Source: an uncultured Bacteroidales bacterium
GTDB lineage: Bacteria > Bacteroidota > Bacteroidia > Bacteroidales > Muribaculaceae
Assembly: GCA_900554715.1 (NCBI GenBank)
Contig: USIN01000121.1
Location: 1-5,854 of the forward strand
DNA: 5,854 nucleotides
Reading direction: 5' to 3'
Below the pieces are notes generated by a model, which was given only the letters and a program-made list of their open reading frames with translations, had not been told where the DNA came from and ran no database searches. A program made the position numbers and the translations under genes. Shown piece after piece: positions 1 to 5,854 of the stretch (the stretch's first letter is position 1; each line of letters begins with the position of its first letter).

Positions 1-19
1 AAAACTTACCTGAACTAAT

Positions 20-1348
20 ATGAAAGCTATCAAAAGCCGCCTCGCGGCAATGAATTTTCTCGAATTTGCCGTCTGGGGCGCTTATCTGACATCTCTCGGC
101 AGTTTTCTTTCCCGTCAGAATCTACAGGAATCAATCGGCTGGTTCTATTCGATACAGGGCATCGTGTCAATATTCATGCCTGCCATCATCGGCATCATCG
201 CCGACCGTTGGGTTCCCGCTCAGAAAATGTTGAGTTTCTGTCATGTCATGGCCGGCGCTTTTATGATTCTTGCCGGCTGGTATGCGATGAACAATGACGG
301 AAGCATCGAATTCGGGCCGCTGTTCACCCTCTATGCCGTCTCGGTAGCTTTCTTCATGCCGACTATCGGTCTGACAAACTCTGTGGCCTATACGGCTTTA
401 GGCAAGGCCGGCCTTGACACGGTCAAGCATTTCCCTCCGATTCGTACACTTGGTACAATCGGTTTTATCTGCGCGATGCTCTTTGTCAACTTCACAGGCT
501 ATCAGAACACATATCAGCAGCTCTTCACCTCAGGCATTCTCAGCTTTGTCCTCGCGCTCTATGCCCTGACGATGCCCGCATGCCCCGTGTCTAAAGGCAA
601 AAAAAGCGCTTCAGTCACCGATGCTCTCGGTCTGCGTGCGTTCACTCTGTTTAAAAACAAACAGATGGCGATATTCTTCATCTTCTCCATGATGCTTGGC
701 GTCTCGCTTCAGATTACCAACGGCTTTGCGAATCCCTTCATCCAGAGCTTCGGCCAGGTGCCCGGTTTTGCCGACCTTTGGGGCGTGAAAAACGCCAATG
801 CGCTAATCTCTCTCTCGCAGGCGAGTGAGGCGCTGTGTATTCTGCTCATTCCTTTCTTCCTCAAACGCTACGGCATCAAGACTGTCATGCTTATGGCCAT
901 GCTGGCATGGGTCTTCCGCTTTGGCTTCTTCGGTATAGGCAACCCCGGTAGCGGTGTATGGCTCTTTGTCCTGTCGATGATTGTCTACGGCATCGCCTTC
1001 GACTTCTTCAATGTCTCGGGATCGCTCTATGTCGACCTCAAGACCGACATGTCGCTCAGGTCGTCTGCCCAGGGCCTGTTCATGCTAATGACTAACGGCA
1101 TCGGTGCCACTATCGGTACGCTTGGAGCCCAGCAGGTCATCAATCACTATGTCTACAGTCAGCCGGCAGGCGAGCCGCAGCTCGCAGGCTGGAGCACTTC
1201 GTGGCTGATTTTTGCAGGATATGCCGCAGTAGTCGCCATCCTGTTCTTCATCTGCTTCAAAGATGTAAAAGATAATAAAAATACAGCCGTGAAGGCCGTG
1301 ACCTCGCTTGAGGCTTCTGACCCTGCCGGTTTTGATACTGCCAAGTGA
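20..1348 (+). CDS. nupG: Nucleoside permease, NupG/XapB family (MFS nucleoside:H+ symporter)
   Basis: This 442-residue inner-membrane protein probably imports nucleosides by proton symport. It resembles E. coli NupG along its whole length. Blocks I recognise are the N-terminal FLEFAVWGAYLTSLGSF (residues 13-29), FMPAIIGIIADRW (52-64, the MFS loop 2-3 region), FPPIRTLGTIGFI (138-150), FKNKQMAIFFIFSMMLG (211-227), IPFFLKRYGIKTVM (277-290), LSMIVYGIAFDFFNVSGS (318-335) and SAQGLFMLMTNG (349-360). Hydrophobic segments recur along the chain, consistent with 12 membrane helices. A hydrophilic tail after about residue 413 makes it some 24 residues longer than the 418-residue E. coli protein. The ATG at 20 gives the expected N-terminus and has no Shine-Dalgarno motif upstream. 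Positions 1-19 could hold the end of an upstream gene, since a stop lies near the junction in all three frames, but they are too short to assign. The stop overlaps the rsmE start. Family membership is secure; the exact substrate (broad nucleosides or xanthosine) is not. Confidence 0.93.
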   Translation: MKAIKSRLAAMNFLEFAVWGAYLTSLGSFLSRQNLQESIGWFYSIQGIVSIFMPAIIGIIADRWVPAQKMLSFCHVMAGAFMILAGWYAMNNDGSIEFGPLFTLYAVSVAFFMPTIGLTNSVAYTALGKAGLDTVKHFPPIRTLGTIGFICAMLFVNFTGYQNTYQQLFTSGILSFVLALYALTMPACPVSKGKKSASVTDALGLRAFTLFKNKQMAIFFIFSMMLGVSLQITNGFANPFIQSFGQVPGFADLWGVKNANALISLSQASEALCILLIPFFLKRYGIKTVMLMAMLAWVFRFGFFGIGNPGSGVWLFVLSMIVYGIAFDFFNVSGSLYVDLKTDMSLRSSAQGLFMLMTNGIGATIGTLGAQQVINHYVYSQPAGEPQLAGWSTSWLIFAGYAAVVAILFFICFKDVKDNKNTAVKAVTSLEASDPAGFDTAK

Positions 1349-2055
1349 TACGGTTCTACGCTCCTGACATATTGACAGCCGCGACGCTTCCCGAGAGCGA
1401 TTCGCAGCATGCCGTGAGAGTTCTGCGCATGCAGGCCGGCGACATGCTCGAGGTCGTTGACGGCCGCGGCAATCTCTACCGCTGCCGCCTCGCCGTGGCC
1501 CATGCCAAGCGCGCCGGCGTCGAGATTGTCGAGACTGTCGCGCTGCCTAAGGTATGGCCCAACCGCATCACTGTGGCTGTCGCCCCGACAAAGCACAACG
1601 ACCGCATGGAGTGGCTTGTCGAGAAGCTTGTCGAGATCGGTGTCGACTGCATCGTTCCCCTGCGCTGCGACCGTTCGGAGCGCAAGGAAATCAAGACCGA
1701 CCGCCTCGAAAAAATCGCCGTCTCGGCCATGAAGCAGTCGCTGAAAGCCGTTTTGCCGCAAATCGACGAAATGACGCCGATAAAAGATTTTATCGCGTCG
1801 GTCGACGACCCGCAGCGTTTTGTCGCCTATTGCGACGACCGCGTCGAGCGCCGTCTGCTGGCAAAAAATTATCGTCCCGGCAGCGACGTGACTCTGCTTG
1901 TCGGGCCCGAAGGAGACTTTTCTCCGCAGGAAGTCGACCTTGCGCTCGGCTCGGGCTTTGTCGCCGTCACTCTCGGCGACAACCGCCTCCGCACCGAGAC
2001 CGCCGCGCTCGTCGCCTGCGACACATGCCATATAATAAACCAATTGAATTCGTAA
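1345..2055 (+). CDS. rsmE: 16S rRNA (uracil(1498)-N3)-methyltransferase RsmE
   Basis: RsmE is a cytoplasmic SPOUT-fold enzyme that uses S-adenosylmethionine to methylate N3 of U1498 in 16S rRNA of the small subunit. The 236 residues match the usual family length (243 in E. coli). The N-terminal PUA-like RNA-binding part contains MIRFYAPDI (1-9) and HAVRVLRMQAGD (22-33). The catalytic part holds KHNDRMEWLVEKLVEIGV (83-100), an AMKQSLKAVLPQI block (128-140), and the two knot and cofactor-binding motifs LLVGPEGDFS (184-193) and LGDNRLRTETAAL (210-222). The start is GTG at 1345, within a GTGA overlap with the stop of the permease gene. It gives the expected N-terminus, and the next in-frame ATG, at 1429, would remove the conserved HAVRVLR motif. 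The 4-bp overlap suggests translational coupling. kdsA begins 3 nt after the stop. Confidence 0.95.
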   Translation: MIRFYAPDILTAATLPESDSQHAVRVLRMQAGDMLEVVDGRGNLYRCRLAVAHAKRAGVEIVETVALPKVWPNRITVAVAPTKHNDRMEWLVEKLVEIGVDCIVPLRCDRSERKEIKTDRLEKIAVSAMKQSLKAVLPQIDEMTPIKDFIASVDDPQRFVAYCDDRVERRLLAKNYRPGSDVTLLVGPEGDFSPQEVDLALGSGFVAVTLGDNRLRTETAALVACDTCHIINQLNS

Positions 2056-2058
2056 ATT

Positions 2059-2880
2059 ATGGATATGCTCGAATATCTCAGATCGTCAGATAACAACAAC
2101 TTCTTTCTCCTTGCCGGACCTTGTGTCATCGAAGGTGAGCAGATGGCCTATGACATCGCCGCTCACATCGCTCCGATATGCCGCGAACTTGGCATACCCT
2201 ATGTCTTCAAAGGCAGCTACCGCAAGGCCAACCGCTCGCGTCTCGACTCGTTTACCGGCATCGGTGACATCGAGGCCCTTGAAATATTGAAAAAAACAGG
2301 TGAGAAAACAGGGGTTCCTGTCGTGACGGATATCCACGAGGCCCACGAGGCCGAGATGGCCGCCGAGTATGTCGACATGCTCCAGATTCCCGCTTTCCTC
2401 TGCCGTCAGACCGACCTCCTCGTGGCCGCCGGCAAGACAGGCAAATTTGTCAACATCAAGAAAGGTCAGTTTCTGTCGCCCGAGTCGATGCGCTTCGCCG
2501 TCGATAAGGTGCGTGAGACCGGCAACGCTCAGGTCGGTGTGACCGACCGCGGCACGATGTTCGGCTACGGCGACCTCATCGTCGACTTCCGCGGCATTCC
2601 CGTGATGCGCCGTCAGGGCGTGCCTGTGATTGTCGACGTCACACACTCGCTTCAGCAGCCTAACACTGCCGGCGGTGTCACCGGCGGTCGCCCCGACATG
2701 ATCGAGACCATAGCCCGTGCTGCCATTGCCGTGGGCGCCGACGGAATCTTCATCGAGACTCATCCAGATCCATCGAAGGCCAAAAGCGACGGCGCCAATA
2801 TGCTCCGCCTCGATTTGCTCGAAGGACTTCTGCACCGCCTGACACAACTCCGAATGACTGTAAACTCTATTTCAGAATAA
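2059..2880 (+). CDS. kdsA: 3-deoxy-8-phosphooctulonate synthase (KDO-8-P synthase), metal-dependent type
   Basis: KdsA condenses phosphoenolpyruvate with D-arabinose 5-phosphate to give KDO 8-phosphate, the precursor of the KDO sugar joining lipid A to the LPS core; it acts in the cytoplasm. The 273 residues cover the full TIM barrel. Visible motifs are LAGPCVIEG (18-26), FKGSYRKANRSR (50-61), TDIHE (90-94), IPAFLCRQTDLL (110-121), VNIKKGQFLSPESM (131-144), DRGTMFGYGDLIVDFR (163-178), DVTHSLQQP (193-201) and FIETHPDPSKAKSDGAN (231-247). Cys22, His196, Glu233 and Asp244 line up with the four metal ligands known from the Aquifex enzyme, so this is the metal-dependent class; E. coli KdsA has Asn in place of the Cys. 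The ATG at 2059, 3 nt after the rsmE stop, is the first in-frame start. A second ATG at 2065 would cost only two residues and cannot be excluded. No Shine-Dalgarno motif is seen. Confidence 0.96.
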   Translation: MDMLEYLRSSDNNNFFLLAGPCVIEGEQMAYDIAAHIAPICRELGIPYVFKGSYRKANRSRLDSFTGIGDIEALEILKKTGEKTGVPVVTDIHEAHEAEMAAEYVDMLQIPAFLCRQTDLLVAAGKTGKFVNIKKGQFLSPESMRFAVDKVRETGNAQVGVTDRGTMFGYGDLIVDFRGIPVMRRQGVPVIVDVTHSLQQPNTAGGVTGGRPDMIETIARAAIAVGADGIFIETHPDPSKAKSDGANMLRLDLLEGLLHRLTQLRMTVNSISE

Positions 2881-2891
2881 TAATATAAATC

Positions 2892-4493
2892 ATGAAATTA
2901 ATCAAACCGATTGCTTTTTTCATCGCATTGATGTCTATGATGCCCGCCGAAGCTCAGTCGGGCATAGATAACCCCATAACCAAAGCTGTCCTTCAGGTCT
3001 ACGAACAGCAGCTGCGCGAGAATCCCGGAGACTACATCACCCGTCTGCGCCGCGCATACGAATATTATCAGCATGACGAATATCTCCGTGCGCTCGACGA
3101 TGTAAACCAGGCTATAAAAGCGACCCCGGCGAGCGAAAGCGATGTCTTGCTTCAGGAGTATATGCTCCGTGCCGGCATCTATAACCAGACGCGCAAGAAA
3201 GAGCAGGCTTTGGCCGACCTCAATGCCGCCTATGATATCGACCCGACCTCGATGCAGGTAATCAACGAGCGTGCCAACACAGAGTTTGACCTCGGCATGT
3301 ATGGCGACGCCAAGGCCGACTATCAGCGTCTCCGCCGCCTGAACAGCCGCAATTCGCAGGCCCTCCTCGGTCTGGCTCGCGTGGCTATCAAGGAAAATAA
3401 CTACGGCCTTGCCAACGAATATCTCGAGGAAGCCGTAAATCTCGACCCCAATAACGCCGAGATATATGTGCGCCGCGCGTCTGTCAGAAAACAGATGGGT
3501 GACCACAACAATGCCGTCGATGACCTGCTCCTCGCAATCAGCAGCGACAGCAAGAACAACAAGGCTATTGAGGCTCTTGTCGAATATGGCAACACCAACT
3601 ATGTCGCCACGATGAACGGTCTGACAAACGCTATCCGTCAGGCTCCCAATGTCGGCATGTTCCGCTATTTGCGCGCCGTCATTGCCCAGGCTCACTATCA
3701 TTATGGAGCCGCCATCGATGATTTTAACTATATCATTGACAACAATCTTTATAAATATCACGGCCTTCACGCCTCGATTGCCGAATGTCAGTATGCGCTC
3801 GGACGCTTCGACGAAGCTCTTTCGAGCATAGACTACGCTCTCGGCATGATCAAGGATGACGCCCGCTATTTCTGCCTGAAGGCCAAGATACTCCGCGCGC
3901 TAAAACGTGACGACGAAGCCGTCAACGCCGCCGCCCAGTCGCTTGCCGTCGACCGCAATTATGCCGACGGTCTTGTCGAGATGGGTCTCTGCTATATGGC
4001 TAAAGAGAATTACAAGGAGGCTGCCTCGCTCTTTGGCGAAGCTGTCATGACAGATGCCGAGAATCCTTATTATTATATGGTAAGGGCATGGCTTCTCAAC
4101 GACTATATGAATCAGCCGGCCGCCGCCCGTACATTTTACGAGCAGGTCGCCGATATGGATCATTTCTATATCGATAACGTAAGGTCGCTCAAAGGCTTTG
4201 CTCAGCTATACATCGACCGCGTCACACAGGCCGAGGCGTGGATGAACAATATCCTCACGACAGTCGACGATTACGACGGTTTCATAAACTACTACGGAGC
4301 GTGCTTCTATGCCATGACGGGCGATAACGACCGTGCCCTCGTCTGCGCCGAGAAGTCTCTCAAAGCCGGTTATGCAAACTATTATAACTGGATGTATAAC
4401 ACCGATGCCCGCATCAACGTGGCGCCCCTCCGCGACGATCTCAGATTCCTCAATCTGCTCAACCGCTATGATATGATCTTCAAAAACAATTGA
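2892..4493 (+). CDS. Secreted tetratricopeptide-repeat (TPR) protein, function unknown
   Basis: I do not recognise a named gene. The 533-residue product begins with a likely Sec signal peptide: basic start MKLIK, hydrophobic core IAFFIALMSMM (7-17), and a signal peptidase I site after AEA (19-21). There is no lipobox cysteine, so it is predicted to be a soluble periplasmic protein. The rest is helical TPR repeats, roughly at 46-79, 90-119, 122-153, 156-187, 190-221, 255-288, 290-322, 325-356, 358-391, 392-424 and 464-495. The clearest copy is LARVAIKENNYGLANEYLEEAVNLDPNN, residues 161-188. The C-terminus has a LRDDLRFLNLLNRY element (513-526), a common cap after TPR arrays. No catalytic motif is visible. 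TPR solenoids usually bind protein partners, so a scaffold or envelope-assembly role is plausible, but that is inference. It starts 11 nt after kdsA in AT-rich sequence and ends 14 nt before nadE, which suggests co-expression. Confidence 0.9.
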   Translation: MKLIKPIAFFIALMSMMPAEAQSGIDNPITKAVLQVYEQQLRENPGDYITRLRRAYEYYQHDEYLRALDDVNQAIKATPASESDVLLQEYMLRAGIYNQTRKKEQALADLNAAYDIDPTSMQVINERANTEFDLGMYGDAKADYQRLRRLNSRNSQALLGLARVAIKENNYGLANEYLEEAVNLDPNNAEIYVRRASVRKQMGDHNNAVDDLLLAISSDSKNNKAIEALVEYGNTNYVATMNGLTNAIRQAPNVGMFRYLRAVIAQAHYHYGAAIDDFNYIIDNNLYKYHGLHASIAECQYALGRFDEALSSIDYALGMIKDDARYFCLKAKILRALKRDDEAVNAAAQSLAVDRNYADGLVEMGLCYMAKENYKEAASLFGEAVMTDAENPYYYMVRAWLLNDYMNQPAAARTFYEQVADMDHFYIDNVRSLKGFAQLYIDRVTQAEAWMNNILTTVDDYDGFINYYGACFYAMTGDNDRALVCAEKSLKAGYANYYNWMYNTDARINVAPLRDDLRFLNLLNRYDMIFKNN

Positions 4494-4507
4494 CAGTATT
4501 AGACAAG

Positions 4508-5854
4508 ATGACAGAAAACGGTTTTTTCAGAGTGGTGGCGGCGGTGCCTGCCGTCCAGCCTGCCGATTGCGAGACAAACGTCGCCTCGATAATCGCTCTC
4601 CTCGACGACCTCAGAAAAGTCTCGCCCTCGCTCGTTGTGTTTCCTGAAATGTCGGTCACAGGCTATACCTGCGGCGACCTTTTCCATAACCGCACGTTGC
4701 TCGACGGCGTCGTTCGCGCGATAGAGCGTCTTGACCGTTACAGCCGTGTCTGCGACATGGCTTTTGTCGTCGGCGCCCCGGTCGAACACTGCGGCGCGCT
4801 CTACAATTGCGCTCTCGTTTTCTGTCATGGTCTTATAGCTGTTGTCCCCAAGACCTACGTCCCCAATTACAACGAATTTTACGAAAAACGCTGGTGGGCG
4901 TCAGCGCCTGAGGCTGACACTTCGGTCTCTCTCTGCGGCCGTCAGATTCCTTTCGGCACACATCTGCTTGTCGACTGTCTCGGCGTCAGGGTGGGCGTGG
5001 AGATATGCGAGGATCTGTGGACGCCTATACCCCCGGGCACTTACGCCGCCATGGCCGGAGCTGAGGTCATCGTCAACATCTCGGCCAGTGACGACCTTAT
5101 CGGCAAATACGACTATCTGACTTCTCTGATAAAACAGCAGTCCGCGCGCACAATCGGCGCTTACGTCTATGCCTCGGCCGGCTATGGCGAATCATCGACA
5201 GACCTTGTCTTCGACGGCAAAGCCATCGTCGCCGAGAACGGTTCGCTCCTCGTCAGCAACAGCCGCTGGCAGCTGAAGCCCCGGTATGTGGTGGCCGACA
5301 TCGACATCGAGGCCATTCGCCGCGACCGTCTCCATACCACTTCGTTCACCGACTGCGCCCGCCGCAGCGGCCTTGCTCAATACGACGTATTGAAAACCTG
5401 TCTGTCGCCGCGCCGTGACGACGGCATTCTCTACCGCCGTGTCAATCCGCTGCCCTTTGTTCCTGCCGACACTGACGGGCTCGACGAACGCTGTGACGAA
5501 ATTATAAACATACAGGCTACGGCGCTCTGCCGACGCCTCGATTTCACTCATTGCCGCTCGCTGACTGTCGGCATCTCTGGCGGACTCGATTCGACTTTGG
5601 CCCTGTTGGTTGCCGTCCGTGCTTTCGACCGCCTCGGCCTCGACCGCAAGGGCATCATCGGCGTCACCATGCCGGGATTCGGCACGACCGACCGCACCCA
5701 CGACAACGCCGTCGCGCTCATGGAGGGCCTTGGTGTCACAATGCGCGAGATTTCGATTGTCGCCGCGGTCAATCAGCACTTCGCCGACATCGGTCATGAC
5801 CCGGCCAATCACGATGTCACTTACGAGAACTCACAGGCCCGCGAACGTACACAG
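4508..5854 (+). CDS. nadE: Glutamine-dependent NAD(+) synthetase, 3' end cut by window
   Basis: NadE performs the last step of NAD synthesis in the cytoplasm: it amidates nicotinate adenine dinucleotide using ATP and ammonia from glutamine. I translated the open frame to the window edge: 449 codons with no stop. Residues about 7-290 form the nitrilase-type glutaminase domain, with the Glu-Lys-Cys triad in FPEMSVTGY (Glu47), VVPKTYVPNYNEFYEKRWW (Lys115) and GVEICEDLW (Cys167). From about 325 the synthetase domain begins, with the ATP PP-loop SGGLDST (357-363), MPGFGTTDRTHDNA (388-401) and YENSQARERTQ (439-449) at the edge. The motifs match the long two-domain type of Mycobacterium tuberculosis and many anaerobes, usually about 640 residues, so some 190 are missing here. 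The ATG at 4508 gives the expected short N-terminus and lies 14 nt after the TPR gene stop. The truncation is due to the window end, not a mutation. Confidence 0.95.
   Translation, partial: MTENGFFRVVAAVPAVQPADCETNVASIIALLDDLRKVSPSLVVFPEMSVTGYTCGDLFHNRTLLDGVVRAIERLDRYSRVCDMAFVVGAPVEHCGALYNCALVFCHGLIAVVPKTYVPNYNEFYEKRWWASAPEADTSVSLCGRQIPFGTHLLVDCLGVRVGVEICEDLWTPIPPGTYAAMAGAEVIVNISASDDLIGKYDYLTSLIKQQSARTIGAYVYASAGYGESSTDLVFDGKAIVAENGSLLVSNSRWQLKPRYVVADIDIEAIRRDRLHTTSFTDCARRSGLAQYDVLKTCLSPRRDDGILYRRVNPLPFVPADTDGLDERCDEIINIQATALCRRLDFTHCRSLTVGISGGLDSTLALLVAVRAFDRLGLDRKGIIGVTMPGFGTTDRTHDNAVALMEGLGVTMREISIVAAVNQHFADIGHDPANHDVTYENSQARERTQ

Noticed and set aside
1614..1636. Tandem direct repeat GCTTGTCGAGA with 12-nt period
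   Set aside because: It encodes the repeated LVE of the conserved RsmE stretch LVEKLVEI, so it is a by-product of protein sequence and codon choice, not a DNA element.
1159..2043. Long open frame on the - strand opposite rsmE (294 codons)
   Set aside because: It lies in the codon-aligned antisense frame of rsmE, where stops arise only opposite TTA, CTA or TCA, codons that this genome rarely uses. The product has no recognisable domain, and rsmE has clear family motifs.
2086..2847. Long open frame on the - strand inside kdsA (253 codons)
   Set aside because: It is codon-aligned with kdsA and explained by the same codon bias; it lies entirely within a confidently identified gene and shows no recognisable domain.
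2862..2891. AT-rich stretch before the TPR gene as a possible promoter
   Set aside because: The closest match to TAnnTTTG is TATTTCAG, and no TTG lies at the right distance upstream. AT-richness before a start codon is expected for translation initiation in Bacteroidota.
2898..3770. Long open frame on the - strand inside the TPR gene (290 codons)
   Set aside because: It is codon-aligned with the TPR gene. The sense strand has a signal peptide and TPR repeats, while the antisense product shows only a periodic shadow of those repeats.
5192..5812. Long open frame on the - strand inside nadE (206 codons)
   Set aside because: It is codon-aligned with nadE, which carries the full glutaminase triad and PP-loop on the sense strand; the antisense product has no recognisable motif.
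5800..5854. Possible truncated or broken nadE
   Set aside because: The frame is open to the last base and ends within a conserved motif, so the missing C-terminus reflects the window edge.

Overview
The window is a stretch of chromosome from a Gram-negative member of the Bacteroidota, most likely order Bacteroidales. A gut Muribaculaceae-like lineage is my best guess, from the fairly GC-rich coding sequence with heavy use of TCG, GTC and GAC codons; this placement is inference. Three things support Bacteroidota: a KDO-8-P synthase gene, which means a lipopolysaccharide-type outer membrane; protein signatures such as a FKGSYRKANRSR block in KdsA; and start codons preceded by AT-rich sequence with no Shine-Dalgarno motif.

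The layout is five genes, all on the + strand and almost without gaps. A nucleoside permease of the NupG/XapB family (20-1348) overlaps by 4 bp with rsmE, the 16S rRNA m3U1498 methyltransferase (1345-2055, GTG start). After 3 nt comes kdsA (2059-2880), after 11 nt a secreted TPR-repeat protein of unknown role (2892-4493), and after 14 nt nadE, the glutamine-dependent NAD synthetase (4508 onwards). nadE runs off the right edge after 449 codons, with roughly the last 190 residues missing.

The genes look co-transcribed, but they do not form one pathway. They cover nucleoside uptake, ribosome modification, the committed sugar step of lipid A-core (KDO) synthesis, an envelope-located scaffold-like protein, and the last step of NAD synthesis. 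This is typical of the mixed housekeeping operons of compact bacterial genomes.

I see no tRNA, rRNA, CRISPR array, insertion sequence, transposase, phage gene, terminator hairpin or convincing promoter. No gap between genes exceeds 14 nt, so no long non-coding stretch needs explaining. I find no evidence of a new biological system here. The least understood item is the TPR protein.
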